DNA from: Enoplolaimus lenunculus
Lineage: Eukaryota; Nematoda; Enoplea; Enoplida; Thoracostomopsidae
Length of the DNA: 64,000 nt
Assembly: GCA_030248215.1 (NCBI GenBank)
Contig: JASANG010003067.1
Span: 1 to 64,000, forward strand
Direction: 5' to 3'
Part shown: one piece after another, positions 11,783 through 22,340 of the stretch
Layout: every line of letters starts with the position of its first letter
Position numbering within the stretch: position 1 is the stretch's first letter
Program-made: the position numbers and the translations under genes
Notes under the pieces: model-generated
What the model saw: the letters and a program-made list of their open reading frames with translations, nothing else
Database searches by the model: none
What the model was told of the DNA's origin: nothing

Positions 11783-12360
11783 TAAGCATGTGAGACATGC
11801 TTGTCCTTGTGCATATGCAATAAATGCAGTGCACGTTGTGGTGTACGGTCGACACATATAGTCGACGAAAAACGCAGTTGGAGAGGCGGGCTACGTGGCG
11901 CAGTGGTAGAGTGTTCCCTTAAGGATCCGTAGGCTGAGAGTTCGATCCCCGCTGTAGCCCGCGTTTCCAGCTGCTTAGTAAAAAGGTCTGATGTCCCGGT
12001 TCCTACCTTGACTGACATGTGGGCTACGCCGTGAGCGCAATGGCAAATTGCCGCGCTATGAGTACGGTATCCAGTCGAAAATAGGATGGACGGTCAAGGG
12101 ACGACCTTGTTGAAAATAAGGGCATGTAAGCATGTGAGACATGCTTGTCCTGGTGCATATGCAATATATGCAGTGCACATTGTGGTGTACGGTCGACACA
12201 TATAGTCGACGAAGAACGCAGTTGGAGAGGCGGGCTACGTGGCGCAGTGGTAGAGTGTTTGCTTAAGGATCCGTAGGCTGAGAGTTCGATCCCCGCTGTA
12301 GCCCGCTTTTCCAGCTGCTTAGTAAAAAGGTCTGATGTCCCGGTTCCTACCTAGAGTCAC
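11783..12360 (+). repeat. Two tandem tRNA-headed SINE units
   Basis: Each unit has GTAAGCATGTGAGACATGCTTGTCC, a TCGACACATATAGTCGAC short palindrome and GGAGAGGCGGGCTAC. Then comes a tRNA-like module (11888-11960 and 12232-12304) whose GGGCTAC/GTAGCCC ends pair as an acceptor stem, and a tail TTTTCCAGCTGCTTAG...GGTCTGATGTCCCGG. Boxes A (TGGCGCAGTGGTAGAG) and B (GAGTTCGATCC) are present. The T stem pairs poorly (3 of 5), so these are SINE heads and not working tRNAs. A second tRNA-like stretch lies in the linker at 12018-12120. Confidence 0.8.
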
Positions 12361-12724
12361 ACAACACTCTACATCCAAATGGCGAAGAATCCCAGAGATT
12401 GCGCGAAGTGCGCAGTGTTTCGCATGGCAGTAATGATCGCGTGATCCGGGTTAGACTATGGAAGTCATGAACGACGCCGTTAGAAATCGAAATCGTCGTT
12501 AAAAATTTGTGTATAACGTAACTACGTTGAGGAAAGCAGTATAAACGGATCGGGCGAAAAATCCCGTTTTTGACGAGTCCAGATATCACATAGATGTATA
12601 AATTTACCTCGCGCCCCTGCGGCAAAGAAAAATAATAATAGTTAGCAAGCGAAGGCATTATATCAAATTTATCTTGATCTTGAGTAATGACTAAATGTTT
12701 GAATATTTATTTCCCTACTTAAAA
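12361..12724. other. Intergenic, nothing recognised
   Basis: A minus-strand frame at 12347-12658 lacks family features and begins inside the SINE tail. No repeat partners were noticed. Confidence 0.35.
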
Positions 12725-13019
12725 TATCCTGGTTGTTTGCACGCAGAACTTGCATTTTTCATCAGCCAATGAGAAATCGGCTGCAATAAATTCAGTGAAC
12801 TGGCATGGTTATTCACACATGTGCACTAAATTGATATGATTTTTAATGAATTATTTGCAGCTGCATTTTTTCGTACGGGATATTGGACAAAACTTGCAGT
12901 GCAAGTTGTAGCTGCAAGTTCTCGCAGGAAAAACTTGCACATGTGAATAAAAGCTTTAAGCTCTATTCACACGTGCAAGTTCTCGCAGCAAAAACTTGCA
13001 CATGTGAACAGGGCTTAAT
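12725..13019. mobile_element. piggyBac-like MITE, compound copy
   Basis: Related to 5715-5939. The block 12739-12960 is followed directly by a short internally deleted copy, 12955-13019, bounded by TTTAAGCTCTATTCACACGTGC and GTGAACAGGGCTTAA. This looks like insertion of one copy into the TTAA of another, or a rearranged dimer. Confidence 0.6.
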
Positions 13020-13094
13020 TGTTAAATATATGCGGTAGCACTTAAAGACACTAGCTATTACTTTTTCTAAGTCCAACTTCCACGGAACATCATA

Positions 13095-13690
13095 GTGCCA
13101 TGTAAGCTTGTGAGACATACTTGTCCTGGCGCATGTGCAGTATATGCAATGTACACTGTGCAGTATACTTGCCGGGAGCGTGCGGTTAACATGTATAGTC
13201 GACAATAAATCTAGTTAGAAAGGCGTGCAGCTTGACACAGTGGTAAAAGCATCTACCTGAAACACCGAAGTTCGTTGGTTCGAAACCAAACGTAACCCGC
13301 TTTTCTAGCTGCTTATTGACAAGGTCTGAAGTACCGGTTCCTACCTAGAATGACATAGGGATACACCGTAACCGCAGTGGTAAATTGCCGCGCTTTGAAC
13401 ACGGTATCCACGGTTAAGGGACGACCTAGTTGAAAATTGTTTTAAAATAATGACATGTAAAAGCATGCGATGCGAGACATGATTGTCCCGGTGCTTAACC
13501 AATGCACACTGTGTAGTATGCTCGCCGGCAGCATACGGTCGACATATATATTCGACGATAAAAGTAGTTGGAGAGGCGTGATTAGTGGCGCAGTGGTACC
13601 AGTGTCTGCCTCGCACACACGCAGAAGGTCGCTAGTTCAAAACCACCCGTAACATCCTTTTCCAGCTGCTTAGTTAAAATATCGGAAGCT
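13095..13690 (+). repeat. Two more tRNA-headed SINE units, different heads
   Basis: Same flanking framework as at 11783-12360, but the tRNA-like modules differ. At 13225-13300 the anticodon-like region is CTACCTGAAACACCGAAG; at 13580-13655 it is CTGCCTCGCACACACGCAG followed by AAGGTCGCTAGTTC, resembling tRNA-Val. The linker tRNA-like segment recurs at 13365-13430. Confidence 0.75.
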
Positions 13691-15870
13691 CTGTTTCTAC
13701 TGCGAGTTAAATAAATGAAAAATTTATTTTCGAATAAAAATTATATATTGCAAATACATGTTGAGAAAGAAGTCGTTTACTATCATAAACCGTATGTTCA
13801 AAATAGCCGCTGAGTGCATGAAAAATTCACACCTATTAGATTCTAATATTATTCAGTTTGCTAAAAGTTAGCACCAATATAGTTTAAAAAGTAGTCTTTC
13901 ATTATGTAAAAACATTGAATTTGAGGCGTTATAAGCTATCACACTGTTTAATTTTTCAGAATGTAATTTACTTAGCCAGTGTTGGATAAATATGTTGAAG
14001 CGTATTGTATCTTTGGCAGTGGATAGCGAACAGGTAAACACAAGTGATACTGCTAAAAAGCAGATGTATGCGATTCTCAGTATTTGTGCATGGTAACTAT
14101 TTGTAAAGCATTGGTTGCCATTCATCATCAGAATATAATCGAGATTGGCACTGTAAATAGCAGGTCCTTGGATTAGGAGAATTTTCGATTCGCGGTTCAG
14201 GACGACCGCCTGAAGAAGGGGGAACAGTTGGATTCGCGAGAGCCAACATATATGCAGTGTATGTTTTATTTCAGTTTAATGGCGTTATTATTTTTAGTCA
14301 GATCGCAACGAATGTATTCGTTTTCTACCTGCCTCTGTTGTATTCGGAAGTTACGCATTACAGATTCGAATGTATCTTATTCTTTGAAAGGTAATATCCA
14401 TTTTATATATATGTGTTCAATAACGACCCAAAACTTCAGTGCAAAGATAAGTCTAACACTAAGCCATAGCGAAAATAATAGCCTTGATTCTAAGCCACCT
14501 CTACTTTTAGTATTTTCACATGTATTTTCACAGATCGACCAGATATTAATTTTACCGGATTCCGGAGCCGCCGGATGTTAATTGGATATAAGACGTAAAT
14601 TTGTGCTCTGTAATATTCGGTATCCTGTATAGGTTTATACCGGAACCGTACACGATTGTCGGGTTTTGCCCCTGTATGTTAAACCGAAACCGGACGTCTG
14701 GTCAATTCCGGTGGATCTGTGGTATGTAATGTACCTAGGGAAACCTGGATGCCATTTAAAGTAACATAGGGCAAATAAATATTGTAACTCTGAACGCAAC
14801 GCTACGAAAACATAGTATAGTGCAATGAGGTCGTTGTTAAAGTGTTAAAAATGCATCGTCGTGATAGTCTACGGAAGAAAGAAATGTTAGCTACCTTTTG
14901 ATAGTTCAGTGCCGTTTAGTGTGTTTATTATTAGATTCGTATTGATTCGACGATGATGGCTAATACAACAACATCTGGCTCGTGCGACCGGATACCAAAA
15001 TATGACGTAGCCGGAACCGGATTACTTAATATCCGGCTGGAGCCGGATAATTAATTCAAATGTAATACTAGATTGAATTCAAATATCAGAACGTAGCAAA
15101 CAGCTCTTCTTTCCGTGGCCTACATATCCGACGTGTTTACGTGACAAAGTTTAAAATATCATGCCGATTTATTTCATTATTATATGTTTTGTCGCGTTGC
15201 GTTGAGTTGCAATGTTTGTGTAGCCCGTGTTATTTATAAGGGCATCCAGTTTTACGTAGGTACTTAAATACAAGTGGCTAGGATTAAGGCTATTATTGTT
15301 GCTTGGGCTTAGGCTGAGTTAGAGACTTATTTTTACGCTTAAGCTAGGCTTAGCCTTAGGAATAGAAATATGCTGAGATATGCATAGTTTCGACCAATAG
15401 CACTGATCATGTTTATGGTGATGATGATGAATTAGCTGTTTTTATTCCTCCATTGATCAACGTGTTTAAAGGATCAGGAGATCAGCGACCTCGACTAGTT
15501 TGTTCCACAGTCTATAGGCCGAATGTGTGTTCTGTTAGCGTTACAGTTGAACAAGTGTCATACGTACGTTGTGTGGACATGTCTGATAATCGGGGCAGCC
15601 GTTTGGCACAGAATTGATCTGGTTCCAGGTTTTCCAGCGTTATAGCAACCCAATATAGGTTGTGAACGTACGCGGGCACATGCAGAGATTTACATGACAT
15701 GCATGGCAAAAAATATCTAAAGTAGTTTAGTCAGTTCCATCGTAGTTGGCATAAACACAAACGATGGTCTCATTTTTTTAAATTCTAAAAAACATCGGGC
15801 AAGGCAAGTTAAAATACTGGAGCCGGATGGCGATTTTTTGACGGAGCCGGGTATATATCCGCTTGCACTC
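13691..15870. other. Intergenic with degenerate repeats
   Basis: Around 14550-15060 and 15810-15860 there are GGAGCCGGAT/CCGGATTCCGGAGCC-type repeats shared with 18000-18430 and 43905-44620. A stretch at 15290-15390 is rich in CTTAGGCTTAG-like hexamers. A plus-strand frame at 14228-14581 is not recognisable and runs into the repeat. No gene is supported. Confidence 0.45.
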
Positions 15871-16175
15871 AAGGTGCAACCGGAATTCTGGTTGCGGCAC
15901 TTTTTTTACCTTTCGGTTCTGGTAAATTTTTACCGGAATTAAAAATTTCCTGTATTAAAATTGGTCTTTGAAAATTAAGCATTTTACTAAAAAATGACGA
16001 TAAAAATTAAATAGATTTCATTAGTATAGTATATAAACATTGATAATCACCGATCCGTAGATAATGTGATTATCAAAATGCAACAAATTAAGTACATACC
16101 TATCTTCAACTAAGGTTATTTCACTAATAATATAGCAACAGAAAATCAGAATAAACTTTACGGTGGCATGTATTT
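15871..16175. mobile_element. hAT-type MITE, partial, upstream of COX11
   Basis: Begins AAGGTGCAACCGGAATTCTGG and shares the interior of the 30504 copy, including the AACTAAGGTTATTTCAC block. The right terminal repeat is lost near GGTGGCATGTATTTT. Confidence 0.65.
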
Positions 16176-16572
16176 TTAATACTTATTTTATTTAGCATAA
16201 GTGTTCTTATATATGGAAATTGTGAATAAACTTAAGCTTGAGTTCTACAAGAATGTCATATAACGTTACAGTTTTATGGTGTGCTAATTTTAAAGTATTT
16301 GTAGCATTCCTTGTTTTGTTAGCTGATCAACGTTTCTACTGTGCATTATAAAACAAAAAAATATCCAGTATTGCAGCGGACCATACTATGAACTTTGAAA
16401 TGTTTCATCTGGTTCATTCATAAATTATTTTATTCCTTTGTTAGTGTCTGTTTTACTTATTTAAGATCCAAGGCATTGGTCACGCGGAAGCGTGACTGAA
16501 CGACATATTACGACGGTATGCCGGTCACGACAACCCTCGTATAATTACGTACAGAAGAACAATCAAATTTTT

Positions 16573-17704
16573 ATGATAGACCACTTCCAACGCTTGCTGC
16601 TGCCTAGTAGATTATTAATAAATAGGTCTAGCACTAGTCACGGTAGCAGACAATCGCACGTGATAATTCGTGCAAACAAAAGTTCACAAATACGTGACAC
16701 AGTGCTTGTTTTGCTTGGTTGTGCCTTTATTTTTGCTGGATTTTCTTACGCTGCCGTTCCGATGTATCGAATGTTTTGTCAAGCAACCGGTTATGCTGGA
16801 ACGACAAATACACGTGGTCATAATTTTGAAAGAATTGCTGAAATGGACAAACGAAAAGATCGTCTGATACGCGTTCGTTTTGAAGCGAATACGCATTCGA
16901 ATATGGTGTGGAAATTTGAGCCGCAACAGAAGGAGGTACGAGGTACAGATTGTAATGATTCCTGCATATTGGGCTAAAAATACTTGGGATCAAAGAGAAT
17001 GAGTTTAATTTAGATTTCTTATTTGTATTTATACTTGCAAAAAAACTTCAAGTAGAACACTGGAACCACATTCGTTCTTGTGGGAATCATAGTCATGTAT
17101 CAGGTCGTTTCCAATATCATGCATGGTATACAATTGGTTTCTAGTATCTTTTGTTGGCTAATTTAAATACAAATGGCTTGCTGTGCTAAAATACACATTA
17201 CTTCCCACTTATCAATGAAATAATTTCATTTAACAGCATTGTCCTACAATTATTTCATATAAATTTAACATTGTTTGGTTCGAAAACAGTGTAAGATTGT
17301 AAAAAACATAGAATACCGAACTTAATAGATTTGTAATAAAGGTTCAATTAATTCTTTTTTAGGTGTACGTATGTCCGGGTGAAACTGCTCTCGCATTTTA
17401 TAAGGCAACAAATCCATCTCCCGAGCCTGTGATCGGTATATCAACGTATAATATTGTTCCGTTCGAAGCTGGGCTATATTTCAATAAAGTTCAATGCTTT
17501 TGCTTCGAAGAACAAATGCTCGCGCCCGGAGAAACGGTGGATATGCCTGTGTTCTTTTTTATTGATACTGATTATTGTGACGATCCTAGTTTGGAACACG
17601 TCAACGATTTGGTGTTGAGTTATACGTTTTTCAAATCGAAAGAGGGACTTGTGTTGCCGCAACCGTTAACACCTGAAAATCGGAAAGCTACATCGTTGAC
17701 GTAG
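16573..17704 (+). CDS. COX11: Cytochrome c oxidase assembly protein COX11, two exons
   Basis: Exons are 16573-16935 and 17363-17704 (stop), phase 0, giving 234 residues. COX11 is the inner-membrane copper chaperone that delivers Cu to the CuB site of COX1. The N-terminus is basic and hydroxylated, suiting a mitochondrial presequence. One transmembrane helix spans about residues 42-62 and is followed by SYAAVPMYRMFCQATG with the conserved Cys at 69. The soluble domain has the PGETALAFYKATNP and GISTYNIVPFEAG signatures. It also has the copper-binding C166-F-C168 motif in QCFCFEEQ, then SYTFFKSKEG near the end. The open frame extends upstream without an ATG, so 16573 is the first usable start. 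No frame defect was seen. Confidence 0.96.
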
Positions 17705-18994
17705 AGAGTTAAACCCTTGTTTTGATTTGGCTATCGTCTAGCACCTATCACCAGCTAATGTACTACGTTAAATAGTTGTACTACTTTACACACAGACCCC
17801 ACGATGTAGAATGTGTGCTATGCCGGCTGTGATGAGATGCGATGCTTTTTGGAAACTGGAAGCTTCATTATGATGTGTGTTGGCATCGATCTCTCTGTGG
17901 GGTACTGTTTGGGTCTGGAGGCATTCGATGATTGTGGTAGTATCTGAAATGGTGAAAAGTCTATGGGAAATACGCACGGTGGGACCGCATATCCGGATCC
18001 GGTTTAATATCCGGCAAAAACCAATGTCCGGTGTAAATCGACAGGTACCGGTTAATTACGGTAGTGTTCCTAAATTTAATAAAGCCTATTTTTACAAATG
18101 AGTGGCATTAACATCTTGCTGTAATTGCATTTACGGTCATGTCACGAGCTCACGTTTTAATTAAGTATTAAAAATAAGAAATTCAAGCTAAGAATTAAAT
18201 CTAACTCTAAAATACTTCAAACAATGCGTCGTTTATGTGCTATATCTGGTTAATGTCTGGTTCCGGTAAAAAATCCACCATCCGGTCTGGCCGGTAGCCA
18301 GCTCACCTTGCTAAGGGGGCTAAAACATTTTTTTGCCCTGAGGGCAATGTTTTTTATACAAATTTTCCCGGGGGTATAATTCAGAAGGTGCATACCAGGG
18401 TTTTCGTTGACTTTGAGTCCCCTTGGCTGCGGGCCCGCATCCGGTCCCGGTGAATTAATATCCGATCGCGCCGCTGAAATAAGTCAGGTATATAGCTCAA
18501 GCAACTGGTTTCTGGTGAATGTGTTGTGAACCTGTTTGCACTTTTGGTGTACCGTGTATGGGCAGAAGTTACAAACGAAAAAGATATTTTCTCAAGCACA
18601 CTTCGTGAATGGAAGACAGTGTTTTAAGCAAATATGGAACGAAACTAATCGCAAATGGTTTTGGGTGCTATTTGACAGCATTTTATATTAATTTTAGTTT
18701 CGAATTGCAATATCCAATCAATCTTAGATGCATGTTATCAGTAAAATAAAAACCAGTAGCGGAGCAAGATTTCCAGAGTTAAACTATGTACGTACTACTC
18801 ACCACGATTTGGCACCGGAAAAAACCAACGGGAAAAACGGTTTTTCCAGTGTTCTCAGGGGGTGAAAAAAACGGAAAAAAACTTTTTTAATCGCAGTAAC
18901 TCAAAATAACGGCAAAGTATCACAGAAAACCGTGAGTAATGGGTTTTTCTCGTTTAGAGAGAATCGGCCAACGTTACTTTAAGGGGCGTACTTA
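17705..18994. other. Intergenic with degenerate repeats
   Basis: Downstream flank of COX11. At 17985-18060 and 18240-18470 there are CCGGATCCGG/GGTACCGG-type repeats of the same family as 14550-15060. At 18800-18850 a short GGAAAAAACC-rich segment is followed by CAACGTTACTTTAAGGGGCG, the terminal motif of the family described at 33319-33500. Confidence 0.4.
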
Positions 18995-19355
18995 CTGTAT
19001 TGAGTCGAATAAGAGGGGGACTGATATTTATTTGGCCTCTCCGGAGGGTACTTCGTTACTGATATATATCCGGTACTGCAATTATCCGTTGAATTAAACG
19101 CTTGTCTTGTGCCAATAGCTTGAGCGATAATTCAATGATATACTTAGGAATGTACTTTCAAAATTTAAGTACGCTTTAAAGTTTCGAACTCAAATTATTT
19201 GGTCCTGGAGTTATTTATGCGCAACAATTAGGGTTAATTGACATTTATGGACTCTAATTAGAGTTTAAAGACTATCCGCTTACGGACTCTTATGAGGGGT
19301 ACGGACTCCTATTGATTCGGACCCAAAATGGGGACCCCCTCTTATTCGTGTAAAC
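18995..19355. mobile_element. TA-flanked MITE, right end decayed
   Basis: Left end CTGTATTGAGTCGAATAAGAG follows TA; the right end CCCTCTTATTCGTG has lost its terminal CACTACAG. The interior (TTTGGCCTCTCCGGAGGGTAC, then a segment of ATTAGGGTTAATTGACATTTATGG) matches the copies at 31073, 37594 and 52412. Confidence 0.7.
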
Positions 19356-20400
19356 GGGTGTTCCTAATGCGGGGTTCACATAACTGGGGCATCCTGGAAC
19401 ACGTTTTGTCCCATGTTGATTCTACGTCAACATACAATTTTGCGAAGTGAACAGTGGTTTGTAGACAAAATGTGAATGTCACATGATGATGGCTTACAAA
19501 TTCCGCATCTCCAGAAATCGTATATATACAAACAACCATGTGTGACATGATACCGCGGGACATTTATGGGAGTATCATATATTCCGAAATTGTACTTAAA
19601 ATCACGTGATATGCAGGACAATGTAATTTATGCGCAAAAAATAATATAACAGAATGCTAGATAATTTAGCTGTATGTGATTTCGAATACTAAATTAGCTT
19701 CTATTTTTCTGTTTCTAGTGAAAGTTCTGCCTAAATATATTCCTAATTACAAATACTTCAAACTTCATGATATTCTACACGATATTCAGGCTACTTAGTT
19801 TACCACAACCTTGCAGACATTTTCAAACATGTCATATGATACTGACGGACAATATTTCGAATATCATATTATGATATTGCAGTACAAATAGTGGATGCCA
19901 CATTAAGATAGCAGACAATACAATTTTTTTGAATTTGACAGCGGATTTACGTGTAGACAATACGTTACCGCTACTGTAATAGAAACAAAACGTGCTCCAG
20001 GCTGCCCCAGTTATAACATGAACCCTCCATAAGCATAACCAAAAAATATGCTCCAGGCTGCCCCAGTTATAACGTGAAACCTCCATAACCCTAACCAAAA
20101 AATAATCTAGAATCTAAAGCTACTCTTTTATAGACCCACCAGCAATATGGACGCTATTAATGTAATAGGCCCTTATCATCATTTATTATTGCATATTGAT
20201 CCTTAATGAAATAGTTGATTCTTCTAAGTTCTACTGACATGATTTAAATAAACAAATCATTCATTAACGAGACACATGCGGAAGCACTAGTATGATTTTC
20301 AATCATTTTTTCAGAGAAAACCAACCCTGCTACTCACCCGTCACAGACGGGCGCGCCACGCCGTACCCGAGCATTTAACCTTGTCACAAGGTGTACCCAG
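19356..20400. other. Intergenic with a 57-bp tandem pair
   Basis: At about 19992-20104 a 57-bp unit beginning GCTCCAGGCTGCCCCAGTTA occurs twice in tandem with about six differences. The rest is AT-rich, with no gene recognised; minus-strand frames at 19342-19621 look like chance. Confidence 0.45.
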
Positions 20401-20737
20401 CAGGGTACAACCGGAGGTCTGCCTCCGGATCCGGGAGAAATTTGGCCTCCGGCTCCGATAGAATTTTTGCCGGAGGTTTCGGCAATTTCGGTAGTAAAAT
20501 TTTGTATAATTTGGTAAAATTTATCTGTTTAGCGCGTTTAATATTATCACAATGTTGATCAAAGAATTTCCGAAATTTCACTGAAAATTAGCGTAAAAAA
20601 CCAAATAACTTAACAACATATTGCAGATATTAGCTAAAATTCGCTAATTAACCACTTTTACTACCTAATTTCGCCTCCCCTCCGGCTCCAGCAAGTTTAG
20701 CTGACCTCCGGCTCCGGTAATTTTCGGGTACCCAGAG
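20401..20737. mobile_element. Inverted-repeat element rich in CCGGAGGT
   Basis: Starts AGGGTACAACCGGAGG and ends CCGGTAATTTTCGGGTACCC, so the ends form a loose inverted repeat (GGGTAC / GTACCC). The edges repeat a CTCCGG motif. It resembles the CAGGGTGCAACCGG elements at its left end but has a different interior. Confidence 0.5.
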
Positions 20738-21348
20738 AGCAAAAATAACGTAAATGTCGAATGCACCTGAAAACTTTATCGCGGGTTAACTTACATTTAA
20801 ATAAACAATTTTTTATTTTAAAACAACCAGAAAAACAAGCACATGAATGACATAAACAAAACCTGTAAAGCAGCCGAAGTTGTAAAAAGAACAATTAAGT
20901 CACTTCAAACCAAATCTGTATTGGCCAGACTTTAAAATAAATTACTGTTTTTAAACAAAACTGAAACGCTGCGTAACACCATAATACACGACAAAAAGAA
21001 AGGTACCAGCAGAAAGTGCAGTGAAATTTGCAGCAGCACACTGAACGATTTTGTTGAGTTATTAGATAACCCTACGCTTCGGTCACATAGAAATTGGAAT
21101 TTGAGAATTTGCAAATATGAAAACTGAATTTAAATTATGAAGAAAACACAATATTACAAAAACATCAGACAAAACACAAATAGGTACGCGTACGTTTCAA
21201 CACTATATCATAGTACAACACTTTGAATATATGCTGGCCTCGCTCGTAACTGAACGCAAGAATTAGCAATCCTAACTTTCCAATCATATGTTTCATGAGT
21301 AGTTAGCTTTTACCGTTGCGATAAAGTTAGCCGCTAAATCAGATACAG
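20738..21348. other. Intergenic, nothing recognised
   Basis: AT-rich. Minus-strand frames at 20697-20894 and 20932-21114 have no family resemblance. Confidence 0.35.
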
Positions 21349-21704
21349 ACACATTTTCGCCAAATTGAAATTGTATTAATCAATTTCACTAATCATTAAA
21401 TGGGAAAATAGGTACTAAACACGGTCCTATTCAAAAGTCTGGATCACAAGAATTTACACATCATTGAAATAAAAACAAGCAGTTTGGCCAATGTTAACTA
21501 TAAGGGCCAGCCCACTTAGTCTAAGCACACATTTTCGCCAAATTGAAATTGTATTAAACAATTTCACTAATCATTAAATGGGAAAATAGGTACTAAACAC
21601 GGTCCTATTCAAAAGTTTTGATCACAAGAATTTACACATCATTGAAATAAAAACAAGCAGTTTGGCCAATGTTAACTATAAGGGCCAGCCCACTTAGTCT
21701 AAGC
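21349..21704. repeat. 178-bp tandem duplication
   Basis: Two head-to-tail copies (21349-21526 and 21527-21704) beginning ACACATTTTCGCCAAATTG and ending CCACTTAGTCTAAGC differ at only a few positions, so the duplication is recent. There is no coding content. Confidence 0.9.
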
Positions 21705-22340
21705 GCAGGCATAAACATATGTCTGGCCCTAAAGCATAAGCTTCCCTGTTTCTCTGTCACCAAGTAAGCAAGCCCCTATTAGGGATGTCCACGTGGGTGT
21801 TGGCATATGTATGGTCGCGGCCTCGTTTTTCTGAGTCTCGGTGGTTTCAAACCAAGACCACAGAAAACAACAAATTCCTGCTTTTCTGCTCAACGTTTAC
21901 AATAAACGGATGTCAACTGCATTTTTTTGATTATTCAGCAAATGATATATAATATTTATTGGATTCAGCAAAAATCTGTGGTAAAGATTCGTTTGTCAAA
22001 ATGCCGAATCCAAATACCGAATCCGACTATGTTCGGCAATGATATGTTTTTATTCTTAAACAATAAAAATTTTAAATTACATGTTATATAAATCAATATT
22101 TTTTGTTTCAAGTCACAAATTTCAGAACTGAGGTCGCGCACGTAATACATTAACGTTTAAACTTATGCGGCTGGCATTGCGCTGATATTCTGAAAGAAGC
22201 CTAGATATATCTGAAATTTACAACATGCAAGATTCGGATTCGGCAAATTAGCAATGAATTTTCATTCCGTCAAATCGTTGACTCGGAAGAACCCTGTTTG
22301 TTGCCCATTATAGTTAACATAGGCACCACTTCAAAGACAA
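21705..22340. other. Downstream flank of SPCS3
   Basis: Probably includes the SPCS3 3' UTR just below 22341. A TCTGAGTCTCGGTGG-type motif at 21829-21845 belongs to a CTCGGTCTC repeat also seen near 23290, 34940 and 41230. No other feature was recognised. Confidence 0.4.

Noticed and set aside
11888-11960. Apparent tRNA gene with paired GGGCTAC/GTAGCCC ends
   Set aside because: The T stem pairs at only three of five positions and the same module recurs in repeated units, so it is a SINE head.
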